DNA of 64,000 nucleotides from LMUY01 sp965199095. Lineage in GTDB: Bacteria; Pseudomonadota; Alphaproteobacteria; Acetobacterales; Acetobacteraceae. The stretch lies in assembly GCA_965199095.1 (NCBI GenBank), contig CBDAQM010000009.1:1-64000 (forward strand), given 5' to 3'. Positions 50,723 to 60,054 of this stretch are shown one piece after another (position 1 is the stretch's first letter; each line of letters starts with the position of its first letter). The position numbers and the translations under genes were made by a program. The notes under the pieces are model-generated. The model searched no databases. It worked only from the letters and a program-made list of their open reading frames with translations, and was not told the origin of the DNA.

Positions 50723-52744
50723 ATGCCGCACGATCCCGATGAAACACCATCGACACGCCAGCCGGAGCCAGCGCGACCGTTCTCCGGGCGTAGGGCCGTC
50801 CTTACTGCGGCGGCGATGTCTGCGGTGGCCCTCCACGCCAAGGCACAACCGGACCGGCTTGCCGTCGCCTCCCCGGCCGGCCCGCGTGGATGGTTCCCCA
50901 ACGTCCAGTCCCTGATTGCCGCCGCGCCGCATTTCGACGGGCCATTCGCGGACACGCAGGGCTACGCCCGCCCCGGCGATGGTGGCGGCGCAACCTACCA
51001 ACGGTCGACTGCGCCGGCCCATCCACCTGGCAGCATCGTGGACGCAGGCGGCGTTGCTTGGGCGATCGTCAACTCCGGCCAGTTGAACGTCCGCCAGTTC
51101 GGCGCGGTCGGCGACGGCATCGCCGATGACACCCGTGCCTTGAACGAGGCGTTCGCCTTCGTCCGGCACGGCATGCGGGCGGTGCAGCACACGCTGGTCC
51201 AGACGACGATGAGCCTGGCCAGCGGCGTCTACCGGATCACCGGCAGCATCGACATGACCGATTTGCGCGCGGTGAACGCAACCATCATCGGCGACGGCGC
51301 CGTCATCCTGGCGCAAACAGCGGGACGTCCCGCACTCGACATGCTGGCGAGCCGGTTCGTCCATCTCAGCGACATCACGATCGTGGGGGACCAGGATGCG
51401 CCGCCCAGCTACGGCATCCAAATCGGTCGCACCCGGAAAATCGGCAGCAGCGCCGGGGACCATTGTTTCGACAACGTTCGCTTCGATGGCTTCTTCGATA
51501 AAAGCTGCTTCTACAATTTCGGCGGCGAGACGGTCCTCTGGACGCATTGCAAGCTGTACAACCGCTCCGCCAAAGGCTCCTGCCTTATTGAGGATACGGA
51601 GAACGCGCTGGGCATCACAAGCCAGTTCATCAAACAGGAGAACGCTTCGCCCGCCCAGTACTCCTGCAACGAGAACGTCTTCGTCAACTGCGATTTCCGC
51701 AAGATCGAGTGCTCCGGCCATGCGATCGAAATCATCGGCTCAAACCTGAACAAGAGCACCTTCCTGGCGAGCTACGCGGCCTGCATCGACAACTCCATCA
51801 TCGTCGTCCGCGATTGCATCGTGATCCGGGACATCGAACTGGACCTGCACTGCGAGGTCGCCACGATCGACAGCATCCTCAACGTCATGATGCCGGACGG
51901 AAAAGGCGACGTTTACATCCAAAGCCTGCGCTTCCGCGACCAGGACCCGGAGGTCGTCAGCGCCTTGTTCAAGACGACGGGGGGCGAAGGCCGGCTGCAC
52001 CTGATCGATGCGGACCTGCGATGCGGCCTGCCGTCGCATGACTGCAAGATCTTCAGCGATAACGCCGGTGTGGCAAATCGTGCGACGCTGACAGGCAACA
52101 TCCATTGGCCCAGCAACCGGCCCCTCGACCTGTCGAATTTCATCCTGCAGGGCACGGTGTTCACCGGCGGCCAGACGCAGATCAAACCCGGTCTGGGATC
52201 ATACCGCATCATCAGGGCGTCCGATGCCGCAACGCCGTCGCCCGACGTCTTCAAGGGGGAGGTGGTGGTGATGGGCACCCCCCAATCCGCCGCCATCGAA
52301 ACCTGGTGGTCGATTGCCGGTGGTGATCAGACGACCGGCGCAGTGCTCAGCGCCAACGCGGCCGGCGACCGCGCGCGCGCCGTCATCAGCGCGAAGGGCG
52401 CCGCACCGGTGTCGATCGTCAGCAACGCCGCGACTGGATTGCAGGTGATCAATGCCCCGGATTGCCGGAACTACGCCGAGGTCAGCGGCGGCCCCAGGAA
52501 CGGCGCGGTCCAGCTCGGCGTGAACGGTTTGGACGAACACGTGTCGCTCGCCTTGGCGGCGAAGGGCAACGGGATGGTGGACGCACGGGCGCCGCTGAAG
52601 CTCATGGGTGCGGCCGCTTCGGCATTGCCGGACGCCAAGAGTTTCGATGGCTGCCTCATCCGCGTGTCGGACCGGAACAGCCGGCTGGCCATCAGCGACG
52701 GCCAAGCCTGGCGTTTCGCCGATAATGGCCGCATCGTGGGATAG
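50723..52744 (+). CDS. Tat-exported beta-helix protein (pectate-lyase-like)
   Basis: A 673-residue protein. A twin-arginine signal is seen as SGRRAVLTAAAMSAVALHAKA (residues about 22-42). Residues about 120-145 carry the Pectate_lyase_3-type motif VRQFGAVGDGIADDTRALNEA. A long right-handed beta-helix with repeated Asn/Asp turns follows, and the C-terminus is repetitive and Gly/Ala-rich. The ATG at 50723 has GGAGAGGAAAG upstream and puts the Arg pair at the normal distance. It could be a polysaccharide-binding or cleaving enzyme, and being Tat-exported it is a candidate substrate for the type II system encoded 2 kb away. Confidence 0.75.
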   Translation: MPHDPDETPSTRQPEPARPFSGRRAVLTAAAMSAVALHAKAQPDRLAVASPAGPRGWFPNVQSLIAAAPHFDGPFADTQGYARPGDGGGATYQRSTAPAHPPGSIVDAGGVAWAIVNSGQLNVRQFGAVGDGIADDTRALNEAFAFVRHGMRAVQHTLVQTTMSLASGVYRITGSIDMTDLRAVNATIIGDGAVILAQTAGRPALDMLASRFVHLSDITIVGDQDAPPSYGIQIGRTRKIGSSAGDHCFDNVRFDGFFDKSCFYNFGGETVLWTHCKLYNRSAKGSCLIEDTENALGITSQFIKQENASPAQYSCNENVFVNCDFRKIECSGHAIEIIGSNLNKSTFLASYAACIDNSIIVVRDCIVIRDIELDLHCEVATIDSILNVMMPDGKGDVYIQSLRFRDQDPEVVSALFKTTGGEGRLHLIDADLRCGLPSHDCKIFSDNAGVANRATLTGNIHWPSNRPLDLSNFILQGTVFTGGQTQIKPGLGSYRIIRASDAATPSPDVFKGEVVVMGTPQSAAIETWWSIAGGDQTTGAVLSANAAGDRARAVISAKGAAPVSIVSNAATGLQVINAPDCRNYAEVSGGPRNGAVQLGVNGLDEHVSLALAAKGNGMVDARAPLKLMGAAASALPDAKSFDGCLIRVSDRNSRLAISDGQAWRFADNGRIVG

Positions 52745-52783
52745 CGCGCCGGGCAGACCGGTCAAGAACGTGGAGAGTGCTGG

Positions 52784-53854
52784 GTGTCGATCGGCTACTG
52801 GGAACAAGCGGTGTTTACGCTCGACGGGGTGATGGTGGGCGGCTGGGCGTATGACCGCGACACCCGGGCTTCGCCCACGCACTTCCTGTTCGAGTTCGGC
52901 GGACGGCGCGAGCAAATCCCGTGCACGACCATGCGGCCCGACGTCAACCGGACGCTGAACAACGATTGCAAAATGTGCGGCTTCAAGACGGAAGTGAAGC
53001 TCCGCCCTTCGGATTTCCCGGTCGGCGGGGCGTTGAAGCAGCCGTCAATCAGCGCCGTCTGGGCCAGCGGCAAGACCCATTTGCTCCGCCCGGCCACCCT
53101 GCCGGCGTCCAACCAGTTCCTGATGATGAACTTCACGACAAAAGATGAATTCACCAAATACTTTCAGAACCCGGCGTTCCGGATCGCCAACAAGACCGTG
53201 ATCAACTGGGCGTCCCACAAATTCCTCGGCGCCATCACAGATGACGTCAACGCATTCATGAGTGCCTACTGCGTCGCGATCTATCGCCATCTGGAGGGGC
53301 GGCTGACGGCGCCCGAAAGCCTGGTGAACGTTCACAAGCGATGGGATGCGATCAAGGCGACGCTGCCATCCGCGCCCACTGGCGAGCAGATGCGATGGGT
53401 CATCTCCACCAAGCTGGCGCGGGGCTACCTCTTCCTCGTCCAGGGCGACCTGGCGGCTGCGCAAGCCGAGTTCCGCGACATCGTGCCAAACAAGGACCGC
53501 ATCCACACCTGGCCGCAAGCGTCCACCAACATCCTGATCGCCGTGTTCATGTCCGCCTGGCTGGATTTCAGGAACAACCAGGCCGAGGCAGCCATCGCAA
53601 CGTTGAGCGACCATTACGATATTTTCATCAAGGGCGTGACCCATCTCCGCCCCTGGAGCCGGCACCATTACAGCGAACTGGAAAACTCCCTCCGGCTGAG
53701 CGCGGAGTGCTTCGTTATGCTCAGCCTGCTGAAGGGAGAAACGCGGCCGCATATCATTCCACCGAAGACGAAGCTCAGCCTTGCGAATATTTCGGCGGTG
53801 TTGGCGGATTTGCTGAGTTCAAAGCTGCTGCTGGATGGGCCATTCCCGGGCTGA
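52784..53854 (+). CDS. Hypothetical protein, 'GWAYD' N-domain plus helical repeats
   Basis: A 356-residue cytoplasmic-looking protein. The N-terminal segment TLDGVMVGGWAYDRDTRASP ... RPDVNRTLNND ... CGFKTEV resembles the beta-domain often fused to glycosyltransferases and surface-glycan proteins (GWAxD ... RxDV ... GF). The C-terminal 200 residues are helical and TPR-like (LARGYLFLVQGDLAAAQAEF). The GTG start follows GGAGAG. It follows the Tat beta-helix gene by 39 bp, suggesting joint action. Function unknown. Confidence 0.65.
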   Translation: MSIGYWEQAVFTLDGVMVGGWAYDRDTRASPTHFLFEFGGRREQIPCTTMRPDVNRTLNNDCKMCGFKTEVKLRPSDFPVGGALKQPSISAVWASGKTHLLRPATLPASNQFLMMNFTTKDEFTKYFQNPAFRIANKTVINWASHKFLGAITDDVNAFMSAYCVAIYRHLEGRLTAPESLVNVHKRWDAIKATLPSAPTGEQMRWVISTKLARGYLFLVQGDLAAAQAEFRDIVPNKDRIHTWPQASTNILIAVFMSAWLDFRNNQAEAAIATLSDHYDIFIKGVTHLRPWSRHHYSELENSLRLSAECFVMLSLLKGETRPHIIPPKTKLSLANISAVLADLLSSKLLLDGPFPG

Positions 53855-53892
53855 CGCGCCCTCGCCCTTTGAGAGAGAGCTTTAAGGCTGAG

Positions 53893-54063
53893 CTACGTCT
53901 TCGCCGGGGAGACTTCACTCTGGTGGCGATCGCCCGAGGGCGAACCCTTGGCCTCGTCATGCACGGCTTCGGACGGAATGCCTTGCTCCTGGGTGCCGGT
54001 CTTTCCCGTCATCGCATCTGCGGGATCGGGCTTGGAGTCGGGTTGTTCTGGTTCGTTTTCCAT
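53893..54063 (-). CDS. Possible 56-residue acidic disordered protein
   Basis: The frame reads MENEPEQPDSKPDPADAM ... EVSPAKT, rich in Glu, Asp, Pro and Lys with no hydrophobic core. It starts 33 bp after the DegT aminotransferase stop on the same strand, so it could be an operon tail gene. The ribosome-binding site is weak. It may be spurious. Confidence 0.35.
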   Translation of the reverse strand: MENEPEQPDSKPDPADAMTGKTGTQEQGIPSEAVHDEAKGSPSGDRHQSEVSPAKT

Positions 54064-54096
54064 CGCCCCAGAACGCCAGGCCCACCGCCGGGTTTC

Positions 54097-55221
54097 TCAG
54101 CCCAGCGCGGCAGCCACCACGTCGCAGACCCGCTCCGCATTGGCGTCGCTCAAATCCGGATGGATCGGCAACGCCATGATGCGGGTGGCCAGATCCTCCG
54201 ACACCGGCAGGGACGCGCCGTCATGCGCGGCGGCGTAGGCCGGCTGGTGGTGCAAGGGGCGGGGATAATACACCGCGCTCGGCACCCCCTCCGCCCGCAG
54301 CGTGGCCTGCAGCCGGTCGCGCGTGGCGCCGTCGCGCAGCAGCACGGCGTAGATCGCCCAGGCGCTGGCGGAGTCGGGCACGCGCGCCGGCGCCGTCAGC
54401 ACATTACCAAGCCGCCGGTCGTAGATGCCGGCAATCCGCTCCCGCATCGCCAGCTCGGCCTCGAACACGTCCAGCTTGGCCAGCAGCACCGCCGCCTGCA
54501 ACGTGTCCAGCCGCCCGTTCATGCCGGTGCGCAGCACCTCGTAGCGCGTGGTGCCCTCCCCATGCGTGCGTAGCGAGCGGTAGAGCGCCGCACGCTCCGC
54601 CGAATCGGTCAGCAACGCGCCGCCGTCGCCGTAGCCGCCGAGCGGCTTGGACGGGAAGAAGCTGACTGCCGTGGCGTCCGCCTCCCGTCCCAGCTTGCGG
54701 CCGGCCAGGCTGGCGCCGAAGCTCTGGGCGCAGTCATCCAGCGTGAACAGCCCATTCGCCGCGGCCACCGCCCGCAGCGCCGGCCAGTCCGCCGGCTGCC
54801 CGAACAAATCCACGCCGATCAGCGCCCGCGGACGCAGCTTGCCCGCCGCCCGCACCGCAGCGATCCGGGTGGCGAGGTGGCGCGGGTCGATCTGGAAGGT
54901 CGCCGGGTCGACGTCGACGAACACCGGGGTGGCGCCCAGCACCAGCGGCACCTCGGCCGTCGCGGTGTAGGTGAAGGCCGGCAGGAACACCGCGTCGCCG
55001 CGGCCGATCCCCTCCGCCATCATCGCGATCTGCAACGCGTCCGTGCCGGAGCTGACGCTGACGCAGTGCGCGGCGCCGCAATACGCCGCCAGCCTGCCCT
55101 CCAGCTCCGCCACTTCAGGGCCCAGGATGAACTGGCAATGGCCCAGCACGGCCTCCAGCCGCCGCCGCAGCTCCGGCTCGATGCGGGCCTGCTGCGCCTT
55201 GAGGTCGAGGAAAGGGATCAC
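54097..55221 (-). CDS. DegT/DnrJ/EryC1/StrS aminotransferase
   Basis: A 374-residue sugar aminotransferase. It has PFLDLKAQQARIEPEL, SSGTDALQIAM, FTYTATAEVPLVLGATPVFVD and DDCAQSFGAS, and the PLP Lys lies in VSFFPSKPLGGYGDGGA near residue 185. It transfers an amino group to a keto-sugar nucleotide, typically C4 of UDP-4-keto-6-deoxy-GlcNAc. The GTG start overlaps the stop of the dehydratase gene (GTGA), which makes the product of one the likely substrate of the other. Confidence 0.92.
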   Translation of the reverse strand: MIPFLDLKAQQARIEPELRRRLEAVLGHCQFILGPEVAELEGRLAAYCGAAHCVSVSSGTDALQIAMMAEGIGRGDAVFLPAFTYTATAEVPLVLGATPVFVDVDPATFQIDPRHLATRIAAVRAAGKLRPRALIGVDLFGQPADWPALRAVAAANGLFTLDDCAQSFGASLAGRKLGREADATAVSFFPSKPLGGYGDGGALLTDSAERAALYRSLRTHGEGTTRYEVLRTGMNGRLDTLQAAVLLAKLDVFEAELAMRERIAGIYDRRLGNVLTAPARVPDSASAWAIYAVLLRDGATRDRLQATLRAEGVPSAVYYPRPLHHQPAYAAAHDGASLPVSEDLATRIMALPIHPDLSDANAERVCDVVAAALG

Positions 55222-57113
55222 ACGGGGCTCCTGACGGGTTCGTCGGCCGGCACGCCGACGGCGTGGTCGAATTCGGGGATCAGGCGTCCGACCATCGCCA
55301 GGGCGGCCGCGATGTGCCCGGCCTGGCAGGCCGCGGCGATGTCGGCGATCGCCCGGCGCACCGCGGCGGCATCCGCGGTCCGCGGCGTCGCCATCAGCAG
55401 GCCGGGATGTCCGGTCGGCGCAGGCGGTTCCTCGCCGTGGAACAGTTCCTCGAACAGCTTCTCGCCGGGTCGCAGGCCGGTGAAGCGAATCGGCACGTCC
55501 ACCTCCGGGCGCAGTCCGGCCAATCGGATCATCTGCCGGGCGAGGTCCAGGATCTTCACCGGCTTGCCCATGTCCAGCACGAAGATGCCGCCATCGGGCG
55601 CGCCCTCCTCCACGCCGACCACCGTTGCCTGCAGCACCAGCCCCACCGCCTCGCGCACCGTCATGAAATAGCGCTGCATGTCCGGGTGGGTCACGGTCAG
55701 CGGGCCGCCGCGGGCGAGTTGGCGGCGGAACAGCGGCACCACGCTGCCGGTCGAGCCGAGCACGTTGCCGAACCGCACCGTCACGCAGCGCATGCCGCCG
55801 GTGCCGCGCGCCTGGGCGTCCAGCGCCTGGCAATACATCTCCGCCAGGCGCTTGCTGGCGCCCATCAGGCTGCTGGGGTTGACCGCCTTGTCGGTCGAGA
55901 TCAGCACCGTGGCCGCGGCGCCGCAGGCGGCGGCGGCGTCCACCACCACGCGGGTGCCGCCGGCATTGGTCAGCAACCCCTCGCCCGGGTTCGCCTCCAC
56001 CATCGGCACGTGCTTCAGCGCAGCGGCGTGGAACACCAGCTCCGGCCGGGCGGCGGCGAAGGCGGCGGCCACACGCGCCTCATCGCGGACGTCGGCGATC
56101 ACCGCGTGGCGCGGGAGCGCCGGATGGCTCTCCGCCAGCTCCAGGTCGATCTGCCACAGGGCGAACTCCCCGTTATCCAGCAGGGTCAGCGCCGCCGGCT
56201 CCAGCGCCGCCACCTGCCGCGCCAGTTCCGACCCGATGGTGCCGCCGGCCCCCGTCACCAGCACCCGGCGGCCACGCACCAGCCGCGCCATCCCGTCATG
56301 GTCCAGCCGCACCTGGGGGCGGTTCAGCAAATCTTCCAGCGCCACCGGCTTCAGCTCGATCCCCTGCGCCTCCCGCAACTCGGTGGGGCGCGGCGCCTGG
56401 CGCACAGGGATGCCTTGCCGCTGCGCCTCCTCCAGCAGATAGCCCATGCGGGAGCCGGCCAATCGCGGCTCCGTCACCACCAGCGCGTCCGGCAGCCGGC
56501 CCTGCTCGGCCAACCGGTCCAGCACCCGGCGCAGTTCGGACATGCTGCCCAGGATGGCATGGCCCTGCATGCGGCGTCCCGTCTGGTTGCGCCCCAGCGC
56601 CAGCAGCCCGACCACGCGCAGGCCGGCCCGCCGCTCCCCGGCCAGGGCGCGCAGGAAGCTGTCCGCGCCTTCCCCGGCGCCGACCAGCAGCACCGTCTGC
56701 ACCGGCCGGCCCGCCGCGCCGCGCGGGCGCGCCTTGGCCAGGCGGTAGAACACCCGCGGCGCGCCCAGGAACGCCGCCAGCGTCAGCGCATGGACGATCG
56801 GGAAGGTCGGCGTGGGCAGCGGATAGCCGCTGACGGCCCAGACCAGCGCAAACAAGGCGGCGCTGACGATGCTGCTGCCGGCGACGCCCACCAGGTCCTC
56901 GACGCCGGCGAAGCGCCAGTATTGCTGCGACAGGTGGAACGGCAGCCCGCCCAGCAGCAGGGTGATGGCGCCCCCGCCCAGGAACCAGAACGGATGCAGC
57001 AGCCCGCCGCCGGGGTCCGCCACCCAGCGCGCCACCACGGCGGCGACGGCGGCGAGCGCGCCATCCAGCGACACGTTCATCAGGATGCGAAAGGCGGAGC
57101 GTTGCGAGGCCAT
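55218..57113 (-). CDS. CapD/WbpM/PglF-type nucleotide-sugar 4,6-dehydratase
   Basis: A 631-residue membrane protein. The N-terminal four helices span about residues 10-130. A CoA-binding-like Rossmann part follows (VLLVGAGEGADSFLRAL), then the SDR dehydratase with GxxGxxG cofactor loop VTGAGGTIGSELARQV near residue 280, and LISTDKAVNPSSLMGASKRLAE supplying the catalytic Met-Lys region. It makes UDP-4-keto-6-deoxy-HexNAc. Start at 57113 diverges from the WecA-type gene across 70 bp. It heads an amino-sugar pathway with the DegT enzyme. Confidence 0.93.
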   Translation of the reverse strand: MASQRSAFRILMNVSLDGALAAVAAVVARWVADPGGGLLHPFWFLGGGAITLLLGGLPFHLSQQYWRFAGVEDLVGVAGSSIVSAALFALVWAVSGYPLPTPTFPIVHALTLAAFLGAPRVFYRLAKARPRGAAGRPVQTVLLVGAGEGADSFLRALAGERRAGLRVVGLLALGRNQTGRRMQGHAILGSMSELRRVLDRLAEQGRLPDALVVTEPRLAGSRMGYLLEEAQRQGIPVRQAPRPTELREAQGIELKPVALEDLLNRPQVRLDHDGMARLVRGRRVLVTGAGGTIGSELARQVAALEPAALTLLDNGEFALWQIDLELAESHPALPRHAVIADVRDEARVAAAFAAARPELVFHAAALKHVPMVEANPGEGLLTNAGGTRVVVDAAAACGAAATVLISTDKAVNPSSLMGASKRLAEMYCQALDAQARGTGGMRCVTVRFGNVLGSTGSVVPLFRRQLARGGPLTVTHPDMQRYFMTVREAVGLVLQATVVGVEEGAPDGGIFVLDMGKPVKILDLARQMIRLAGLRPEVDVPIRFTGLRPGEKLFEELFHGEEPPAPTGHPGLLMATPRTADAAAVRRAIADIAAACQAGHIAAALAMVGRLIPEFDHAVGVPADEPVRSPV

Positions 57114-57183
57114 GCCGCCCCCCCTATAGCGCACGCGATCCCACCTGGTCAGTCCCCCCGGCCAGCCCGACCCCGGAGCGTCC

Positions 57184-58263
57184 GTGACCGCTGCCGCCTT
57201 CGCCACCCACCTCGCCTTTTGCGCCGGCCTGGCGCTGCTGTCCGCCGCGATCGTATGGGGCATGACCCGTGTCGGCACGCTGGACACGCCGGGCGAGCGC
57301 AGCAGCCATACGCGGCCGACGCCCAAGGGCGGCGGCGTGGGGATCGTGTTCGCCTTCCTGGTGGGCATCGTCATCCTGTACCGCTTCGCCGCGTTCGGGC
57401 GGATCGCCGACCCGTATTTCCGCGGCGTGATGCTGGCGGCGCTGGGGATCGCGATCGTCGCCTACCTGGACGACATGCTGTATTGGCCGGCCTCGGTGAA
57501 GCTGTTGGCGCAGGTCGCGGCGGCGCTGCTGGCGGTCGGCAGCGGGCTGAGCCTGCCGTTCCTGCGCCTGCCCTGGCTGGGGACGGTGCAGTTGGGCTGG
57601 TTCGGGCCGCTGCTGACGCTGGGATGGATCGTGGTGGCGACCAACGCGATGAACTTCATCGACGGCCTGAACGGCCTGGCCTCCGGCGTGTCCGCCATCG
57701 CTTGCCTCGTGCTGGCGGTGATCGGCGCGTGGCTCGGCGCGCCGTTCGTCTACTTCGCCGCGCTGATCCTGCTGGCCGGGCTGCTGGGCTTCCTGCCGTT
57801 CAACTTCCCGCACGCGCGTATCTTCATGGGCGATGTCGGCAGCCAGTTCTGCGGCTTCCTGCTGGCGGTGCTGGCCGTCGCCGCCGGGCGGTTCGAAGCG
57901 GTGGAGCTGTCGGTCGCGCTGGTGCCGATGCTGCTGGCTGGCGTGCTGTTCGACGTCGCCTTCACCCTGCTGCGCCGCTTCCTGGCGGGCGAGACGTTGG
58001 CGCAGGCGCATCGCGGGCATTTGTACCAGCTTGCCCATCGCAGCGGCGTCTCCGCCGTGCGGGTGACGCTGGTCCATTGGGGGTTCGCCCTGTGGGGCGG
58101 CGGCTGCTGCGCGCTGTTCCTCCTGGCGGCGCCGGACTGGAAGCCGCTTTGGGTCGCGATGGTGATCCCGCCGCAACTCGCCTGGCTCGCCTATGTGGAC
58201 GGGATCACCCGGCACGCGGGAATACCGCGCCCGGCGCTTCACTGGCGCCGGGGAACGACGTAG
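57184..58263 (+). CDS. WecA/MraY-family phosphoglycosyltransferase
   Basis: A 359-residue polytopic enzyme with about 10 membrane helices. It has HTRPTPKGGGVGIVF, VAYLDDMLYWPASVK (DD motif), TNAMNFIDGLNGLASGVS, ARIFMGDVGSQFCGFLLA and AQAHRGHLYQLAHR, all standard WecA-family sites. It transfers a sugar-1-phosphate from UDP-sugar to undecaprenyl phosphate to start a polysaccharide. The GTG start at 57184 faces capD, so the two probably share a divergent promoter region. Likely substrate: the amino-sugar made by the CapD and DegT enzymes. Confidence 0.92.
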   Translation: MTAAAFATHLAFCAGLALLSAAIVWGMTRVGTLDTPGERSSHTRPTPKGGGVGIVFAFLVGIVILYRFAAFGRIADPYFRGVMLAALGIAIVAYLDDMLYWPASVKLLAQVAAALLAVGSGLSLPFLRLPWLGTVQLGWFGPLLTLGWIVVATNAMNFIDGLNGLASGVSAIACLVLAVIGAWLGAPFVYFAALILLAGLLGFLPFNFPHARIFMGDVGSQFCGFLLAVLAVAAGRFEAVELSVALVPMLLAGVLFDVAFTLLRRFLAGETLAQAHRGHLYQLAHRSGVSAVRVTLVHWGFALWGGGCCALFLLAAPDWKPLWVAMVIPPQLAWLAYVDGITRHAGIPRPALHWRRGTT

Positions 58264-58291
58264 CATTTCCGTTCCGGAGGGAACCTCGCCC

Positions 58292-58906
58292 ATGGCCGTG
58301 CTGCGCCCGCTCCTCGCCTTCACCGTCCTCGCCGCGCTGGCGCCGCACGCCGCCCGGGCGGACGCACCCAATCCCTCCTTCTACCTGGTGAACCGGTCGA
58401 CGCAGCCCATCAACGAGGTCTATGCCAGCCCGGTCAGCGCCCGAGGATGGGGCGTGGATCGGCTGGGCGACGACCAGATCGAAGCGGGGGCCAACGCGGC
58501 GATCCGGCTGGCGGCGGACGGCAACTGCGTGTTCGACCTGCGCGTCGTCTACCAGGACGGCCATGCCGACGAGCGCCGCCGCGTCAACACCTGCGGCGTG
58601 GACAACATCAGCTTCGGCGCACCGGCGGCGCCGGCGCCGGCCGGCAACCCGGCGCACGACCCCTCCTTCCGGATCGTCAACCGCGGTCAGCGCGAGGTGG
58701 ACGAGGTCTATGCCCGCCTGGCCGGCAGCGCCAATTGGGGCCGCGATCGGCTCGGCGACGCCACGATCGACTCGGAGAGCTACCAGGTCATCCGGCTGCC
58801 CTCCGGGCGCTGCGTTTGGGACGTACGGCTGGTGTTCGATGACGGCCCGCCGCTGGAACGGCGCGGGCTGAACCTGTGCGACGTCACCGACTTCCCGGTG
58901 GAATGA
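58292..58906 (+). CDS. Secreted protein with two tandem copies of an unknown domain
   Basis: A 204-residue protein with signal peptide (LLAFTVLAALAPHAARA). It has two homologous units of about 80 residues: PSFYLVNRSTQPINEVYAS...WGVDRLGDD...CVFDLRVVYQDG and PSFRIVNRGQREVDEVYAR...WGRDRLGDA...CVWDVRLVFDDG. Each has an NR motif, EVYA, WGxDRLGD and a Cys near the end (CGVD, CDVT) that could pair. GGAGGG lies 10 bp before the ATG at 58292. The stop overlaps the peptidase ATG (ATGA). No named family recognised. Confidence 0.85.
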   Translation: MAVLRPLLAFTVLAALAPHAARADAPNPSFYLVNRSTQPINEVYASPVSARGWGVDRLGDDQIEAGANAAIRLAADGNCVFDLRVVYQDGHADERRRVNTCGVDNISFGAPAAPAPAGNPAHDPSFRIVNRGQREVDEVYARLAGSANWGRDRLGDATIDSESYQVIRLPSGRCVWDVRLVFDDGPPLERRGLNLCDVTDFPVE

Positions 58907-60054
58907 GGCGCATGGCCCGGATCAACACGCCGCCCTTCACCACCGAAGCCCTGTTGGCGGAGATCCGCGCCTGGGTGGAGATCGAGAGCCCGACCGACGA
59001 TGCCGCCTCCGTCAACCGGATGGCAGACAAGGTGGCGGCGGACGCGGTCGCCGCCGGCGGCCGGCTGACGCGGATCCCGGGTACGGACGGGTTCGGCGAC
59101 CATCTGCTGGTGACCTCACCCTGGGGCGCGGAGGACACGCCCGGCATCCTCGTGCTCAGCCATTTGGACACGGTGCACCCGTTAGGGACACTGCGCGGCC
59201 CGGCGCCGTATCGGGTGGAGGGCGACCTGGCCTATGGGCCGGGCGTCTACGACATGAAGGGCGGCGCCCTGCTGGCCCTGGCCGCCCTGCGCCACCTGAT
59301 CCACACCGGCCAGCAGACGCCCCTGCCAATCCGCCAGCTTTTCGTGTCGGACGAGGAAGTCGGCAGCCTCAGCTCCAAGGCGCTGATCGAGCAGGAGGCG
59401 CGGCGCGCCCGCTTCGTGCTGGTGACGGAGCCGGCGCGCGAGGGCGGCCGCGTCGTCACCGCCCGCAAGGGGGTCGCACGGTTCGACCTGCATGTGCGCG
59501 GGCGCGCGGCGCATGCCGGGACGCGCCACGGCGACGGACGCAGCGCGATCAAGGAGCTGGCGCGGCAAATCCTCGACATCGAGGCGATGACCGACCCGGC
59601 CACCGGGTTGACCGTCAATGTCGGCGTGGTCCGTGGCGGCACCCGGTCCAACGTGGTCGCGGCAGAAGCTTCCGCGGAGATCGACATGCGCCTGCCGGAC
59701 GCCGCCACCGGGCACGCGGCGATGGCCCGGCTGCGCGCGCTGCAACCTTATGACCCCGATGTGACGCTGGCGGTGACCGGCGGCATGAACCGCCCGGCCT
59801 TCACCAAATCCGACGCGATTGCCCAATTGTTCGAACACGCGAGGGGATTGGCGGCAGAGATCGGCATCGACCTGCAGGACCTCGCCACCGGCGGCGGCAG
59901 CGACGGCAATTTCACCGCCGCCATGGGGGTGCCGACGCTCGACGGTCTGGGCGTCGATGGCCAGGGCGCCCACACCCACCATGAGCAGTTGATCGTGTCG
60001 TCCCTGGCGCCGCGCGCCACGCTGTTGCTGCGGCTGTTCGAGACGCTGGCTTAG
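58903..60054 (+). CDS. M20 family metallopeptidase (glutamate carboxypeptidase-like)
   Basis: A 383-residue M20 peptidase. Zinc ligands and catalytic residues are in LVLSHLDTVHPLG (His, Asp), GVYDMKGGALLAL (bridging Asp), FVSDEEVGSLSS (catalytic Glu), VTEPAREGG and the C-terminal AHTHHEQLIV (His). The dimerisation domain has VRGRAAHAGTRHGDGRSA. It resembles CPG2/ArgE-type hydrolases of N-acyl or peptide substrates. The start at 58903 is coupled to the secreted repeat protein. Its stop codon TAG overlaps the first base of a hairpin repeat. Confidence 0.9.
   Translation: MRRMARINTPPFTTEALLAEIRAWVEIESPTDDAASVNRMADKVAADAVAAGGRLTRIPGTDGFGDHLLVTSPWGAEDTPGILVLSHLDTVHPLGTLRGPAPYRVEGDLAYGPGVYDMKGGALLALAALRHLIHTGQQTPLPIRQLFVSDEEVGSLSSKALIEQEARRARFVLVTEPAREGGRVVTARKGVARFDLHVRGRAAHAGTRHGDGRSAIKELARQILDIEAMTDPATGLTVNVGVVRGGTRSNVVAAEASAEIDMRLPDAATGHAAMARLRALQPYDPDVTLAVTGGMNRPAFTKSDAIAQLFEHARGLAAEIGIDLQDLATGGGSDGNFTAAMGVPTLDGLGVDGQGAHTHHEQLIVSSLAPRATLLLRLFETLA

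Noticed and set aside
55263..58391. 1042-codon open frame on the plus strand across capD and the WecA-type gene
   Set aside because: It is antisense to capD, with runs of His/Gln/Arg/Gly typical of shadow frames in GC-rich DNA, and has no domain-like pattern.
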